Below, piece after piece: positions 47,801 to 59,555 of a stretch of 64,000 nt of DNA. Source of the DNA: Pontederia crassipes (Eukaryota > Streptophyta > Magnoliopsida > Commelinales > Pontederiaceae); assembly GCA_030549335.1 (NCBI GenBank), contig CM060196.1:7517501-7581500 (forward strand), given 5' to 3'. Both the position numbers and the translations under genes were made by a program. Numbering within the stretch: position 1 is the stretch's first letter; each line of letters opens with the position of its first letter. The notes beneath the pieces were generated by a model, which was given only the letters and a program-made list of their open reading frames with translations, was not told where the DNA came from and did no database searches.

Positions 47801-49914
47801 AGCGGCACGTGGTAATTTTCTGCCTCGTGTTTTGTTCCTAAATAAAAGATAATTTTGTTATAATTTCAATTGTCTTAATTAATCCCAGATTCTAAACATG
47901 GCGATAAATCGGAGCCGTTCGTACGCGGCGTATGGTCGCTAGCCCGCTTCTGGACAGGTGTCGCTTCGCTTCCTTAACCAATAATTCAATTGTTAGACAA
48001 TGTTGGTAATGGCATTATTTTTTTTATTTTATATTAGGGCTTTGAACTTTTTTTTAATCCAAAAAATAAGAAGTTGAGACGTCTAACTCAAGTTTTTTTT
48101 GTGAGTAAAGGTTAAAAAAATATGCTACTAAATATTTAAAACTCAATATTAAACATCATAGACTGAGATAATTCAGGTAAATCAGTTGATGGTATAAACT
48201 CCAATATCATGTTTAATCAAAATTTGATGACATCATGGCGACAAGGAACAAAATGATGGTTGTTGTGGAAAGTTTAGATTTATAGCCTTTATGTCATAAA
48301 ATGTGAAACGTAAAGTACAACTCACACAACTACGGCTATATAAAAAGTTCTAGGGTAAGTAATGCACGTCAAATTAATCCATCTCCAAAAGAAGCTTGAG
48401 CTTTCATGAGTAATTTTTTATTGCAAATAAGTACAACTTTATTACATATTTGTGAAAATAATTTATCACAATTCCATTTTTATTGCAACATTATCATATC
48501 AATTTAAATTTAAATTGCAAAACAAAATTATACAATCTGGCACCCCTTGATTAACGACATATTAATTACATGTACGCAATATAGTTTTGATAAAGAATAA
48601 TAAAAAGATTATACTTTCAGTGTTCCATTTCAAAAAACGTTTTCGCATGTTGCATCAAGAGATCACCTCCTAACTGAAATAATAACTAAAAAACAAAACA
48701 CTCGAATTGAAAAGTACTCTATAGAAAACGAAATAGGAAAACTGGGCAACGAAGAGGTAATGGACAAACGACCTAAAATTCTATACTAATGATTTCGAGT
48801 TTACTTTCCAATGACGTTATCAAGGTTAATCCTAACTCAATTTTTGAACTAATTAACCAAGGGTTAATAATTTATGGTGAGTCACGGGGGAAATTTGGAA
48901 TAAAGACAATTAGGTTTCACCATTTAAATAAATTTCTTGTTAAAAGTTTCGCAATAATAAATTAATTCAACTCGACGATAAATTGAGACCTTAATTCATG
49001 ATAAATGCGCATGACTTAACGCAAGTGAGAAATAATCGAAAATTGAGGTAATAATCGAAAAAGATGTAAATTGGATATTGGACGCACAATTTATACCCTT
49101 TGATCCTCTCGAAAAATGAGCAAATTACCGTGTTGTAAATGACGGCATAAAGTTAACATCTGAGTGGAAGATAAAGCCGTACGTGCCTTCATTCTGAAAA
49201 AGGACCGTACAACAAGCGTCGATTCACATGAAACAATTCAAAGGTCTGTCACACCACATTTTCCACCTCACTGTAATCGTATGCGAGTCGTTAATGGCGG
49301 TGAAGGATTTGACGTTTGCCCCGCCGAAGAAAGAAAGACACCATAATGGACAACTCCCCGTATTCCACAGAGAGAGGAGACATAAGTTAGAGAGAGAGAG
49401 AGATAGAGAGAGAGAGAGGAGCATTTGTAAACACAGTACAGCATAAAAAGGGAAACTTAAGAAGGTGGCTCGTCCACATGGTTGCTTTGAGCTGACATGC
49501 CATGTAACTATCACTGTTTCTCTCTCTCTTTCTCTCTCCCTCGGTATGTTGAAAAAGCTACAAGAGATACAAAAGTGTTTGAGGCAGAATCGAGTACAGG
49601 AAAGAGAATCCCGTCCAGTGACGAGCACAGCACACGATTGATTGCAATCACAAAGTTAACAGGAGGATTAAAGTAGTAGTAAAGATTCCATTCCTTCTCC
49701 GAAAGCACTGTACAATTTGATTTGCTTCATGTACATGAATCCCACCATTAGAGCTCAACTTGGACTTCTACTGTCGCAAAACGTAAATGGGACAGCATCC
49801 CCACTAAAAACACCACACCCAAGCACAAAAAGTTGATAATAACGAAGCCCTTAAGAAAAATTAGAGGGCCTTACTGCAGACAGAGAGAGAGGTTTAAGCT
49901 TTACATATCTTGTA
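44875..49914. other. Intergenic DNA downstream of the ERF gene
   Basis: No coding region is recognised. Notable items: TA runs at about 44907-44922 and 45566-45579, a G-box-like GCACGTGG at about 47804, and oppositely oriented GA-rich (49370-49425) and CT-rich (49517-49542) tracts just beyond the ERF 3' side. Confidence 0.45.
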
Positions 49915-50700
49915 CTAGTTCCACAGAAGAGCTTCGAAGCTGGTCGGAGCTAAGGCGTCCGACGTCGCCCACAGGTGATCCGGCGGGGCAACCCCAAACT
50001 CGCCCCACGGTGTTGGGAACGGCCACGAGTCGACTGGGTCGTTGTAGTAAATGAACTCGCCACCGGAATCGGCCGAGTCCAGAAGGCACCCGTCGAGCGG
50101 CGGGAGCTCAATGATTTCTGCTAGCTCGTCGGACTCGGACTTGGCCTCCACAGCCACGGACGCAGGTGGGAGAGCGGCGGCATTCTCTGCCAGCCTGTGA
50201 TGGCCGTCGGAGGATGCGGCAGCTGCGGCGGAGGTGGGGTCCATGGATGCGGCCTTGGCGGCTGCGGCTTGCACGTCGCGGGGCGAAAGCGTCGCCGGCC
50301 GCGGGAGTGAGTCGGCGAGCTCCGGGAAGTTGAGGATAGCAGACGCGCCCTTGATGTTGAGCGCTGCCACGTCATGCGCGCGTGCAGCCATCTCCGGCGT
50401 CGGGAACGTCCCCAGCCATATGCGAGATTTTTTGCGGGGCTCCCTGATCTCTGACACCCACTTACCCCAGTTCCGCATCCGAACGCCGCGGTACATCGGG
50501 TGCCTGCTCCGGTCGCGGGACCTCTTGCCGCCTCCGGCACTGGGCCTATCCTTCGTCCCCGCTGTCACCTCTTCTGACGCCCCCATCGCTCGGCTCTGGA
50601 GCGCCTGCAACGGGGAAGACGAGGAGGATGGCGAGGAGACGGAAGAGGACATGGAATTGGCGCTGCTCTCTGTCTCAGAAGAATTCTGTGGGTCTGCCAT
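49915..50700 (-). CDS. DREB subfamily AP2/ERF transcription factor
   Basis: A 261-residue intronless protein. Start chosen at ATG 50700 ([13 protein letters not shown]): the frame extends upstream to 50811, but those residues do not look like the family and the Ser-rich N-terminus from 50700 does. Domains: Ser-rich residues 6-30; a basic nuclear-import-like stretch [13 protein letters not shown] (57-68); one AP2 DNA-binding domain about 70-127 ([45 protein letters not shown]-like end); a [13 protein letters not shown] motif (139-151) typical of group A-4 (TINY-like); an acidic patch [14 protein letters not shown] (191-204); and an aromatic C-terminus ending EALLWN. Val14 and Glu19 of the AP2 domain are the DREB type, which binds DRE/CRT elements (core CCGAC) in stress and developmental promoters. 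The exact orthologue cannot be named. Coding GC is far above the flanks, usual for this family. Confidence 0.95.
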   Translation of the reverse strand: MADPQNSSETESSANSMSSSVSSPSSSSSPLQALQSRAMGASEEVTAGTKDRPSAGGGKRSRDRSRHPMYRGVRMRNWGKWVSEIREPRKKSRIWLGTFPTPEMAARAHDVAALNIKGASAILNFPELADSLPRPATLSPRDVQAAAAKAASMDPTSAAAAASSDGHHRLAENAAALPPASVAVEAKSESDELAEIIELPPLDGCLLDSADSGGEFIYYNDPVDSWPFPTPWGEFGVAPPDHLWATSDALAPTSFEALLWN

Positions 50701-51140
50701 TGACGCCAAAAAACGGACCTTTCGTCGGCGAATCGGGCTGCGAAGATGTTGAAGCCAGCAGAAGTCGCCCTTTAAGACTGGGTTTCGGTCACAAGGAGGA
50801 CAAAAGGGCACTGTTACGGTACTAAAAGGACGGATGTATGTAAACTACGACGAAGCAAACTTTTGCACCTCTTTAGTTTGCTAGCAGCAGAGCTATGACT
50901 GTTTGAAGCACTACTGAACGATTCAATGCAGGGCTATGAAAGCTTCAAGTACAAATAAACGAGACAGCTATAAATTGGAGTTACTGCCTTGGTCTCAGCT
51001 TAAGATTGATAAAGTGGAAGAAGAAACAAAAAGGTTGAAGCTTTTTGGCAGGTAAAGGATGAGAGGACCTTTTCTAATACAGAGAGATGGATGGGAGCTT
51101 CAATGGCGAAGTATCAATTGGTAGAGGAGAAAGGCGATTG

Positions 51141-51245
51141 CTATAATGGTGCTCTCTTGCTAATTACGATCACAGCATATAGAGTTAATGGATGCAAACA
51201 CACACAGGGAAGAGATATGAAGAGGACTTGGAGGGCGTTGTACAT
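51141..51245 (-). CDS. Possible uORF in ERF leader (34 codons)
   Basis: About 440 bases upstream of the ERF start codon, the minus strand has ATG 51245 followed by 34 codons (MYNALQVLFISLPCVC) and a stop. The surrounding 51000-51300 is CT-rich like a plant 5' leader, and a weak TATA-like TACAAATAAAAC lies at about 51318-51329. Whether the transcript starts that far upstream is not known; the ORF could be chance. Confidence 0.25.
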   Translation of the reverse strand: MYNALQVLFISLPCVCLHPLTLYAVIVISKRAPL

Positions 51246-52415
51246 GGGAGGGGAAGAGAGAGAGGTGTTGGAAGAGCAGTTGGCAGAGAGGCACTGGCAA
51301 ATTGCAATTTGAGGGGGTTTTATTTGTAGGAGAAGGAAGAGGTGAGAGAGAAGGTGGAAGCGTGCGCCATCAAAGCGACGCGCAAACCTCCGTCCCCATG
51401 AAAACTTCGGACCCACTGCAGCAGCTACCATTACATATACACACATACCATGAAGCCCCCGGCAGTGCCTTTTTTAACATCTCCATTACCTCCTCACTTT
51501 TTTTAGTCCCCAATCTTTTTCACCTTCATGTATCTCTGCCTCTTTCTCTCTCCGACAATTTACTGATCACGCTCCGTCTTCTTTTTCCTACCATGAAGTG
51601 ATCATTTCTGGAACCACTTGAACATACACAACCCAACACTATTTTACCCACCCTCCTTCCCCTAGAGACCAAAATACAATTATTTTTGTCCCCATGATCA
51701 CTCAATCACCGAGTGAAAAGGCAGATATATATGGGTCACCTTTTAGGTTCTGGACTGAAAGGTTTGTAGGGCCTGAATCCCATGACTTTTGTGGCACAAC
51801 TTTATTTGACGTTTCTAATTCCTTCTGCATAAGTTTTAATGACCGCATTGGTATTGTGTAAACCAGAAAAAATGCAGTATTAGTCATCACAAGATTAAGG
51901 GAGTTGGTCTGATGTTCCTATTTGTTTAAGTGCTGTTGCTTATGCACGTAACTGTGACTTAGGATCCTCCTCCTGTGTCATTATGTGAAACAATGCATAT
52001 CAGATTGACAATTCGAAATTAGAATCTTGTATGACCATTAAATTGCCTGTATATTATATATTATTTTATATATCTCATTGAAAGTTTATTGCTAAAGTGA
52101 AATGAAAAAAATGTTCAAAAGAGAGTGGTATTAAAAACCTAGGAGCCGCAATAAACATATCTATTAGTTATAATAACATCTCACAAAGATTAAACATCTA
52201 TATTTTTTGTAACTCATACCAAAGTTTTTTTTATATTGATGTTGTGAAAAAGTATGAATGTCTTCCTCAATCATCTTCTATTGATGGAGATTTGGCCTCA
52301 AGGGGCCCCGAGGAAGGAAAAGAAAGGAAGCTAGCAAATCTTGGGAAAATCAGGTCATATCTCATGAATTTTCCTACATAAAACCTATGAGATTAAGAGA
52401 TTATGATCTCATCAT
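51246..52415. promoter_or_regulatory. Presumed ERF promoter region
   Basis: This is the 5' flank of the minus-strand ERF gene. It has CT/GA-rich tracts near 51310-51360 and 51540 and a TATA-like element near 51320. Assignment rests on position only. Confidence 0.35.
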
Positions 52416-53590
52416 TCATGAGAAAATTGTGTTAGATGGGGAGAGGGAGAGAGAGAGCACACAGAAGAGAAATTTCTTTCCCTTATGACCCGTTGGAGGA
52501 TGCCACGTTCCAGGCTTTGCACCCAAACTCTTCGCTAGCTGGCCGTGCTCCTCTGGGTGGCACTGCAAACTTCTCTTCCTCGAGGCAAAGAAGACAAAAG
52601 CTTTTCCGTGATCTAACTGTTCGTCTGAACCCTCCCGACCATTCTTGTCGCAAAACACACCAAAAAAAAATCTGGAAATGGCTCATTCGGAAGGCAAAAA
52701 TCTATGGCTGCAGAGCAGTCAAAGTACTGCACTACTGCAACCTGCCGCCCCCATGTACACATCTCATTCACAGGAAGCTCATGTGTCCCCTACCATCATC
52801 TGAAGAACTTTTGCGGTGCAGAACTCGCACTGCTAATTAATGGACTCCATGCAGTCTAATATTCTTAATCATGACACCTTAAACTCAAATCAGGTTGAAA
52901 ATTACATTAGGTTGGCAGTCTGTCATCATGCAACTCGAACCTAATGCGACTCTTAAAGTGCATGCATTCGTATCGTCTCAGTGTCACTTGGCAGCAGCAG
53001 GCAACGTCTGGCTTGCCTCCCGGATCGGTCAGAGGACCAGATTTGAAGGCTCCCAATGCTCCAATATTTTGTTGTGTAGCGAGGTCTAGCCAAGGGGGGA
53101 AGTAATGGGTAGGTGGAGCCTTAATAATACCGAGAGAGAGAGAGAGGCCTTAATTAAGAACCAAATTATTGATCTAATGGTAATAATAGGGGGACACACT
53201 GTCATGGCTCCACCATGCATGCACAAGGACGCAACGGAGCCCGACCCACACGTCTCGGCCCTCGGGCGGGTGGCCGTAATTAGGGAGGTCCATGGAGTTG
53301 CCATTGCTACGCTGCCAGCGCCTCCAACCAGTACAACAAAACTATGGCCAACATAAAGGATCCTTCGTCCAGGAAGTAGTTATTGCTCGTCGCTGGGTCA
53401 AGCTTTTGTTGCAATACTGGTCGCCAGGCTTGCAGTGCAGAGACGAGCTAGATGAGGGAGGAGGGAGAACGTCTGCATCATGTGACAAAGGGACCATGTA
53501 ATTAAGGTAATGGTCAATTAATAGAAGGTAGTGCAGGAACAGGTATGGGCAGTGCAATGATATTGCATCCCACAGGGTAAATCATTGAAT
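52416..53590. other. GC-richer unassigned region
   Basis: Several short open frames on both strands (for example 52436-52840 plus, 134 codons), none resembling a known family. It has a GA run (about 53131-53145). It may be regulatory DNA of the ERF gene or a decayed gene. Confidence 0.3.
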
Positions 53591-54593
53591 GGATGGAGGA
53601 GGACCTCTCAGGACTCTCTATACATGTAGAGAAACCACGGCCTCTAAGGAGTAGGAAAAGTAGACCTCGTATATATATAATGAAGGAAGATAACAGTACG
53701 TCAGGTGTATTTGCATGTTGTGATCTTTATGTACAATTAAATTACTGTCTCTTGGATGTGGGTAACAACGAGCATACATGTAACACACACAGCATCATTT
53801 GTGGCTCGTGAAACAAAGTGATGCTTGTTCTAATTAATAGTAAGTACTGCTCTGTCAGTTTAGAGTGTATATAAGCTGGTCTCATAATTAAATGCAAAAG
53901 GTTTGGATGATTGCATAATATAAAAACTCTTGCGTTAATCAGAATCATATATATAGTTTACCTCTCTCGAGGTCCCAGGAAGAGAAATAATCATGATATA
54001 TATGGCTCAATTAATCGGTAAGCCAGTCTCAGATGAGGGGAAAATATATAAAAGCCAATTGTTTATTTTGAGATATGTTAAAAATTAATGAGGCGGTGGC
54101 GCATTCCCTTAATTCTTTAACGTACGAATTATGATTACTTTAAAAAAGAATTAAGAGAAATTAAGTTCAATTTCCACCAATAAAATTTATATACCTCATT
54201 ATTCTTTTGCTTTCATATTAACTTTCCTTTGTAATTGGAAAAGAAATTCTTCTTCTTTTGGGGTTTCAATTGTTAAAAGGACTCCTATTATGCCTCCCAC
54301 TTGTTGATGCAGATTACATATTCATGTGCCAATAAATTAGTGTCATCCTAAAATGTAACGATGTTGAGCTAATGCTACGTACTGGTTGAGAGCTTTAGAA
54401 TGAATATTTAAACATAAAGTGCACAACTTAACTCGAATGAATAATGTGTATGCATTTTACACGTTGAGAAATATAATCATACATACTATGCATACATCAT
54501 GAAATAAATAGTGCAATAAATACGGAGGTTTTGCATATGTATATTTACAAGATGTATAACGCGCGGGATGTCTCTCTCTTCTGTCTTCTCTGC

Positions 54594-54595
<2 letters not shown>
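53591..54595. other. AT-rich intergenic DNA
   Basis: Nothing recognised. Confidence 0.45.

Positions 54596-54646
<51 letters not shown>
54596..54646 (+). repeat. (AT)n microsatellite
   Basis: About 25 AT units, 45 bases before a long C run. Confidence 0.97.
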
Positions 54647-54649
<3 letters not shown>

Positions 54650-54691
54650 GATTCACAATGATCGTACAAGTTATGTTGAGGAACGTCTTGT

Positions 54692-54733
54692 CCCCCCCCC
54701 ACCCCCCCCCCCCCCCCCCCCCCCCCCCCCACC
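54692..54733 (+). repeat. Poly(C) tract
   Basis: Nine C, one A, then 29 uninterrupted C (54702-54730), an A and two more C. A proline-rich ORF across it is an artefact. Confidence 0.97.
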
Positions 54734-55614
54734 ATTAATTTCACACGGACCATATTGCTTCCCTGAAACGGGTATAGATCAATTAAAAATGTAGGTTGTG
54801 CATGTATGTATGCATCCCACGTTATAATTAAATTCGTATTTCTCGCATTACTGCAACATTTGTTACTGCCGTATAGTTTTTTTTAGAAAAAATGTTTGTG
54901 CTGTTTCTTTCATACGTCTATTAATTATTCGATGGACGATGGATTAAAAAAACAATTGATGCATCATTCATCATGAACTAAATAATGATTAATACGTATT
55001 AAAAGACGAAGTACAAACACGAAACACTAAAAAAATAGAGAAACAATAGTAAAAAAGAATTTGTCTCTGCAATTCCATCTATTGCGTCATAGTGTTTTCC
55101 TTTTTTGGTTCTCGAGGAGGCCATGAATACCTTTTGTTGTAACATGAATAGTCTTTTTGCATTGAAATTGGTTTGAGTGGCTATAGTATTAGTTCGCATA
55201 TTATTTTCTTCTTCTTTTTTCATTAAAGATAGGTTTTAATGAGCTCTAACACAATGCGATATCGATTCATGTTCATGAGATTGAGGTTTACCTGTTGGCG
55301 AATTGACAGTGAGAACATGTAATATAATATGTTTTTTTCGTGTAAAGTTTAGGTGCTATTAGCATTAAATAGCATCACATGCGCAACCGATGCTGCCAAT
55401 AATATATATCTATGAGAGAACTTGGGTAACAGTAAATGCAGCTTCACACATGAAATGCATCAGTAATCGTTCATGTGGTATCAATTTGGGTTATGAACAC
55501 CCGAGTAATCATAAATGTGTAGACTTCAATTTTGCCTTACAAAGTTAACTGAATTATTATTAGGTTAAATAGCTTCTATAAGAAATTAACGAAGCCGTTT
55601 ATAGCAACTCTTGT
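54734..55614. other. AT-rich intergenic DNA
   Basis: Nothing recognised. Confidence 0.45.
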
Positions 55615-55685
55615 TTTGCAAAGTTGGCCTTTGTATGAGTGGAATGATTCAGTCATTCCACTCATACAAAGGCCAACTTTGCAAA
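55615..55685. repeat. Perfect 33-bp inverted repeat, 5-base loop
   Basis: Left arm 55615-55647 (TTTGCAAAGTTGGCCTTTGT at its start) is the exact reverse complement of right arm 55653-55685, with loop TTCAG. No mismatch in 33 pairs. Transcription from either strand would give a near-perfect hairpin. Confidence 0.95.
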
Positions 55686-56213
55686 TAATAACGTGGATGA
55701 TCCAGGAATTGCATGGTTTCAGTTGACTCAGATGGTGCCTTTTGAAGAGATAATTTGCAGTGCATATACGCAACATAAATATGTCTTGCTTTCAGCTGTA
55801 GAGTTCATAGATCTTGAGTGTTTCTAACAATAATAATACAAAAGGATGTTGCATGCAATTGGGGCTTAAATTCTCTGCAAAATCTGTTTTCGATCAGGAA
55901 AGTGGACCACAGTTTTGTTCCATGGCCATTGCCATTCTCGGATCAAATTCCGTAAATTTGGTGAAAAATATATCTTTTAAATATTTTAAATAATAATTAT
56001 ATATGTACGAAATTTCTTATATACACGTAACCAGTGACTTGCTTGGAAAATACAATTATTCACAGATAAAAATGCCATGTATGCAGAGTTTTAATCAAGA
56101 TCAATTCTTTTTTAAAACAATGAAACAACTAGAAATGTCCAAGGCTCTAAGTATAGTGAATATCCAACAAGTGATTCCATCAGTCAAAATTTGCGCGGCC
56201 TTATTTGTCTCGC
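55686..56213. other. AT-rich intergenic DNA
   Basis: Nothing recognised. Confidence 0.4.
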
Positions 56214-58857
56214 TGTAACAGTAACTACAACAAAAGTGTTGGAATGACAAGACATGTTGTCAATGTCTCGAATGAGATTTTATAGCTAAGATGCATATAT
56301 ACAATGAATAACAAAATAGTTTTGCTAGGAATTATATTAATCCTTCAAATAATTTAATAAATAAATAAATATAAAGTGCCAAATTTGTAAAAAATAATTA
56401 TTCATTATAATATCATAAAAATTATAATATCCTCAAAAAAAATAAAAGGAAAAAAAAGAAAAAAAAGATAAAAGAAATCTATAGCTAATTAAGATCCAAT
56501 TATAAAACCGCTAGTCTAACAAGATCAAAATGCAACTTATAAGTATTTTCATATGTTTTAAGCCACACAACTCTCTCTTTTTTTTTCTCTCCAGCCGGCA
56601 GAACCCTCTCTCCTCTTCCCCTTCAGCTCACGACCAGCCAGCACCAAGGAGGAAGGATTAAGATTAGTATTAGAGCTTTAACGAAAATTTTAAAAGTATG
56701 TAAGGGGATCCAAACCCCTCTATATCCTTTCAATGATATTTTTAATTAGATTAAGAGTTTCAAGAACATTATGTTCTTGATAGGGATTTTGATTGAGGGT
56801 AGCATGATTTAAGTTACATAATTTGTTAAATTCATAATTATTTTATAATAATTATTTAGGTAGATTTTACTTATCCAATAATTACAAATAATATATGGAT
56901 GGAAAACTCTAGAAGTCTAGTTTTCACATAAATTGATTTCACATGATTTGAGTATAAAATAGTTATGATTAAAAAATTGGACGTGTGTCATGCTGTCTCA
57001 AAAATTCGTGACTGTTTTGCAATAATTGTTTGGATAACTTTTTTTATCCAAAAATTGCAATTAATATATGTATGAAAATCCCTAAAGGTCTCCACATAAA
57101 TTAGTTTCATATGATTTGGAGTTGTATACGAATAAATATGATCCAAACATCGAACTGCTATCTCGGGTAATAGCAAGATCAAATTGTAAAACATATAAAA
57201 AATTAGAAATACTGAATTAGAATTTGAAATTTATTCCCAAGTTAAAGGTTCATGTTATCTTTCTGTGAAAATTAAAATCATTTGAAAAGAATAAGTATAT
57301 GTTAAGTTATTAATATTTTAGTGACTGCTGTCAGAATATTGTGCAGAGAATAAATTTTGGTAATTGTATGAATTTGTAGGAAAAAGTTCCAACTCTTGTT
57401 AATGAATGAAAATTATATGTTTTAATGTATTTTATTATGCATAAATGCTAAGAGATCATATCTGAAATATTTATGATGTTTTAAATTATTTTTATGAGAA
57501 CTTTAATCTAAAAAATTGAGACTTCCGTGTGAAAGATCAGACTTACAGGACGTTGGCACGGTCGTGCCAAATCTCAAAATGACCGTGACAGAAGGATGCA
57601 AAGATGGGGCCATCTATCATTCTGTCATGTCCATGACAATTGTTGTCATGATCGTGACAGGATAGCACGACCGTGACTATGTCGGTCAAGACCGTGATAG
57701 AGGACATAAGAAAATTGGATCTTTGTCACGACCGTGATGAAACCTATCACAGTTGTGACAGACTGAAAAATTGATTTATGTTATATTATTTTAAGGTTTA
57801 TTATATGTATTACTGATTTATAATTGTATGTGAACCTATATACACAAATTGCATGGACAACCATAACTAGGTTAAAATTTAAAGAGTGAGCGACGTAAAC
57901 TGATTGATGATTGTGAAAATAATGAACTCAATTGAAGAATATTGTTACTTGTCGTCCCTCAAATCGATGATAGGAAATACTGTGCTCTGCTCCATTGTGT
58001 TAGAATTTTTTTAAAAAATTATTGTGCTCTACACTTTGGAGTTAACATTTCCTGAAGGAATAAATGTATCTTACTAACAATGGTAATGTATATTTCCATT
58101 CATCTTCGGATGACGGAGCCTCGACTTTAAGGCCTAGCTATCCTATTGGAGGGCAACCACTTGATTCTTCAATTATTAATAAGATCAAAGACTGAACTAA
58201 AAAGACTGATGGCCACGAAAGTAGGATCCAAAGGGTTATGAAGCAACCCCAAGGACATTACTGAGGCAATGTAAGGACAAGTGCTAGTCACTTGGTATGT
58301 CTACTGTACTGACTTACTAACTGATGAACTGATGAGATGCTTACATGTCAAGTGTTTTACTGATGGCCTTATGTTATAAACCAATGACATGTATATTTTT
58401 ATGACTATGGCATGGCATGGATATATGTTCATTGTTATTATGAATTTGTCATATACATATGTCATGTAGTATCCTATATAGGATGCATCACATACACTGC
58501 ATGACCTTTACATACTCTAACTGAGAAACCCTACATCCTGAATTCATGCAGGTAACTGATAAGCTTAGATGGATGGCTGATCAACTCATGATGGCTAAGT
58601 TGCACATGGTATAAGAATAATGAGTCATGTCTCTAGAGTTTATGTTTAGAATGAGGTCTTATGGAATATTAAATTCTTCTTAGTTCTATGACATGATGAT
58701 GAAAACACTTTTATTTAAGTCTTCCGTTGAATTACAGATGATTTTATTTTATTTTCATGTTTAATGATTTTTCGCAATAGTATGTTCATCATTTTATTAT
58801 GATGATATTATGACGAACGGGCTAGCACTGTCGAAATGACCCAATTATTCTTGACAA
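56214..58857 (+). mobile_element. Probable Ty3-type LTR (start uncertain)
   Basis: The right limit is inferred from ATTCTTGACA (to 58857), soon followed by ATTTCAGAGCGTGG, which resembles the tRNA-Met primer-binding site TGGTATCAGAGC. TGTAACAGTAAC near 56214 is a possible LTR start. A CT-rich leader-like part lies at 56568-56650, and repeated CACGACCGTGAC-type motifs at 57545-57765 resemble those in the solo LTR at 42804-44874. The left limit is a guess. Confidence 0.35.
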
Positions 58858-59555
58858 TTTGGAGTGAAATTTCAGAGCGTGGATAGGACATATGTTAAGT
58901 ATGACTTAGTAGTGTTAAGTGTCTAAGTCCATGTGCAACCGTCATGAGCAGTCATCCAAGGTAAAGAATATGTATGTTTTGTGTTATATGTTTGACTGTT
59001 TATATTAACCATCTAATGTTAGTTGATTACTGTTATGTGAAGGATGGAAGAAAATTGTTTTGCAATGAGAATGCTAATGATTGCATTCAAGTGTGATAAT
59101 ATTGTCAAATTGAATGAGGGCAATATGTAACATGAGATGTGAATCTCATTGTAAATTGTAAGGATGATGGACATATGATAAGAAATGAATTGCCAAAAAA
59201 AATGTATACATGATTGTTCATAACAATTGAACAAACAAGCTTCCATGATCCAGAGATTATGAAATGACTAAGGAAACTATGGTGAAATTCAAATTTCACA
59301 AAGCCAGATAGAAAGTTCGTTGAATGATAAGATGACAAGTATTAAGTGGCAAGTAGAAATAGCAACACCACTAGAGAGGGTCTCCATGAGGCATTACCTT
59401 CTAAGACACTGGTGATGATAGAGGAAAATACTTGTTCGCTCATAATACAACCTATGGTGGACTATAATGTCATATTGGGCATAAATTGATTATCATACCA
59501 TGATGCCTATATGATGTGCCGACAAAGAAAAGTTATGATCAACAAGACGGACGAA
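58858..59555 (+). pseudogene. Ty3 gag-pro fragment (aspartic protease end)
   Basis: The plus strand at 59340-59530 reads the end of a Ty3 retropepsin: VVDYNVILGIN-stop-LSYHDAY then RQRKVMI (family: DVILGMDWLSxYxAxIDCxxKxV). The TGA at 59487-59489 replaces the conserved Trp. Upstream, CKDDGHMIRNELP (about 59155-59193) resembles a gag zinc knuckle with its last Cys lost. The protease would mature the gag-pol polyprotein in virus-like particles. It is badly decayed and ends where minus-strand integrase sequence begins. Confidence 0.65.

Noticed and set aside
49224-49628. 134-codon minus-strand frame downstream of the ERF gene
   Set aside because: It runs through GA and CT microsatellites and gives low-complexity Ser/Leu and Arg/Glu runs.
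50234-50752. 172-codon plus-strand frame opposite the ERF gene
   Set aside because: It is the antisense shadow of the GC-rich ERF coding region.
50701-50811. Upstream in-frame ATG as the ERF start
   Set aside because: The extra 37 residues are Cys/Arg-rich and unlike the family, whereas [13 protein letters not shown] looks like a usual DREB start.
54531-54794. Ile/Tyr and Pro-rich open frame
   Set aside because: Translation of the AT and C tracts.
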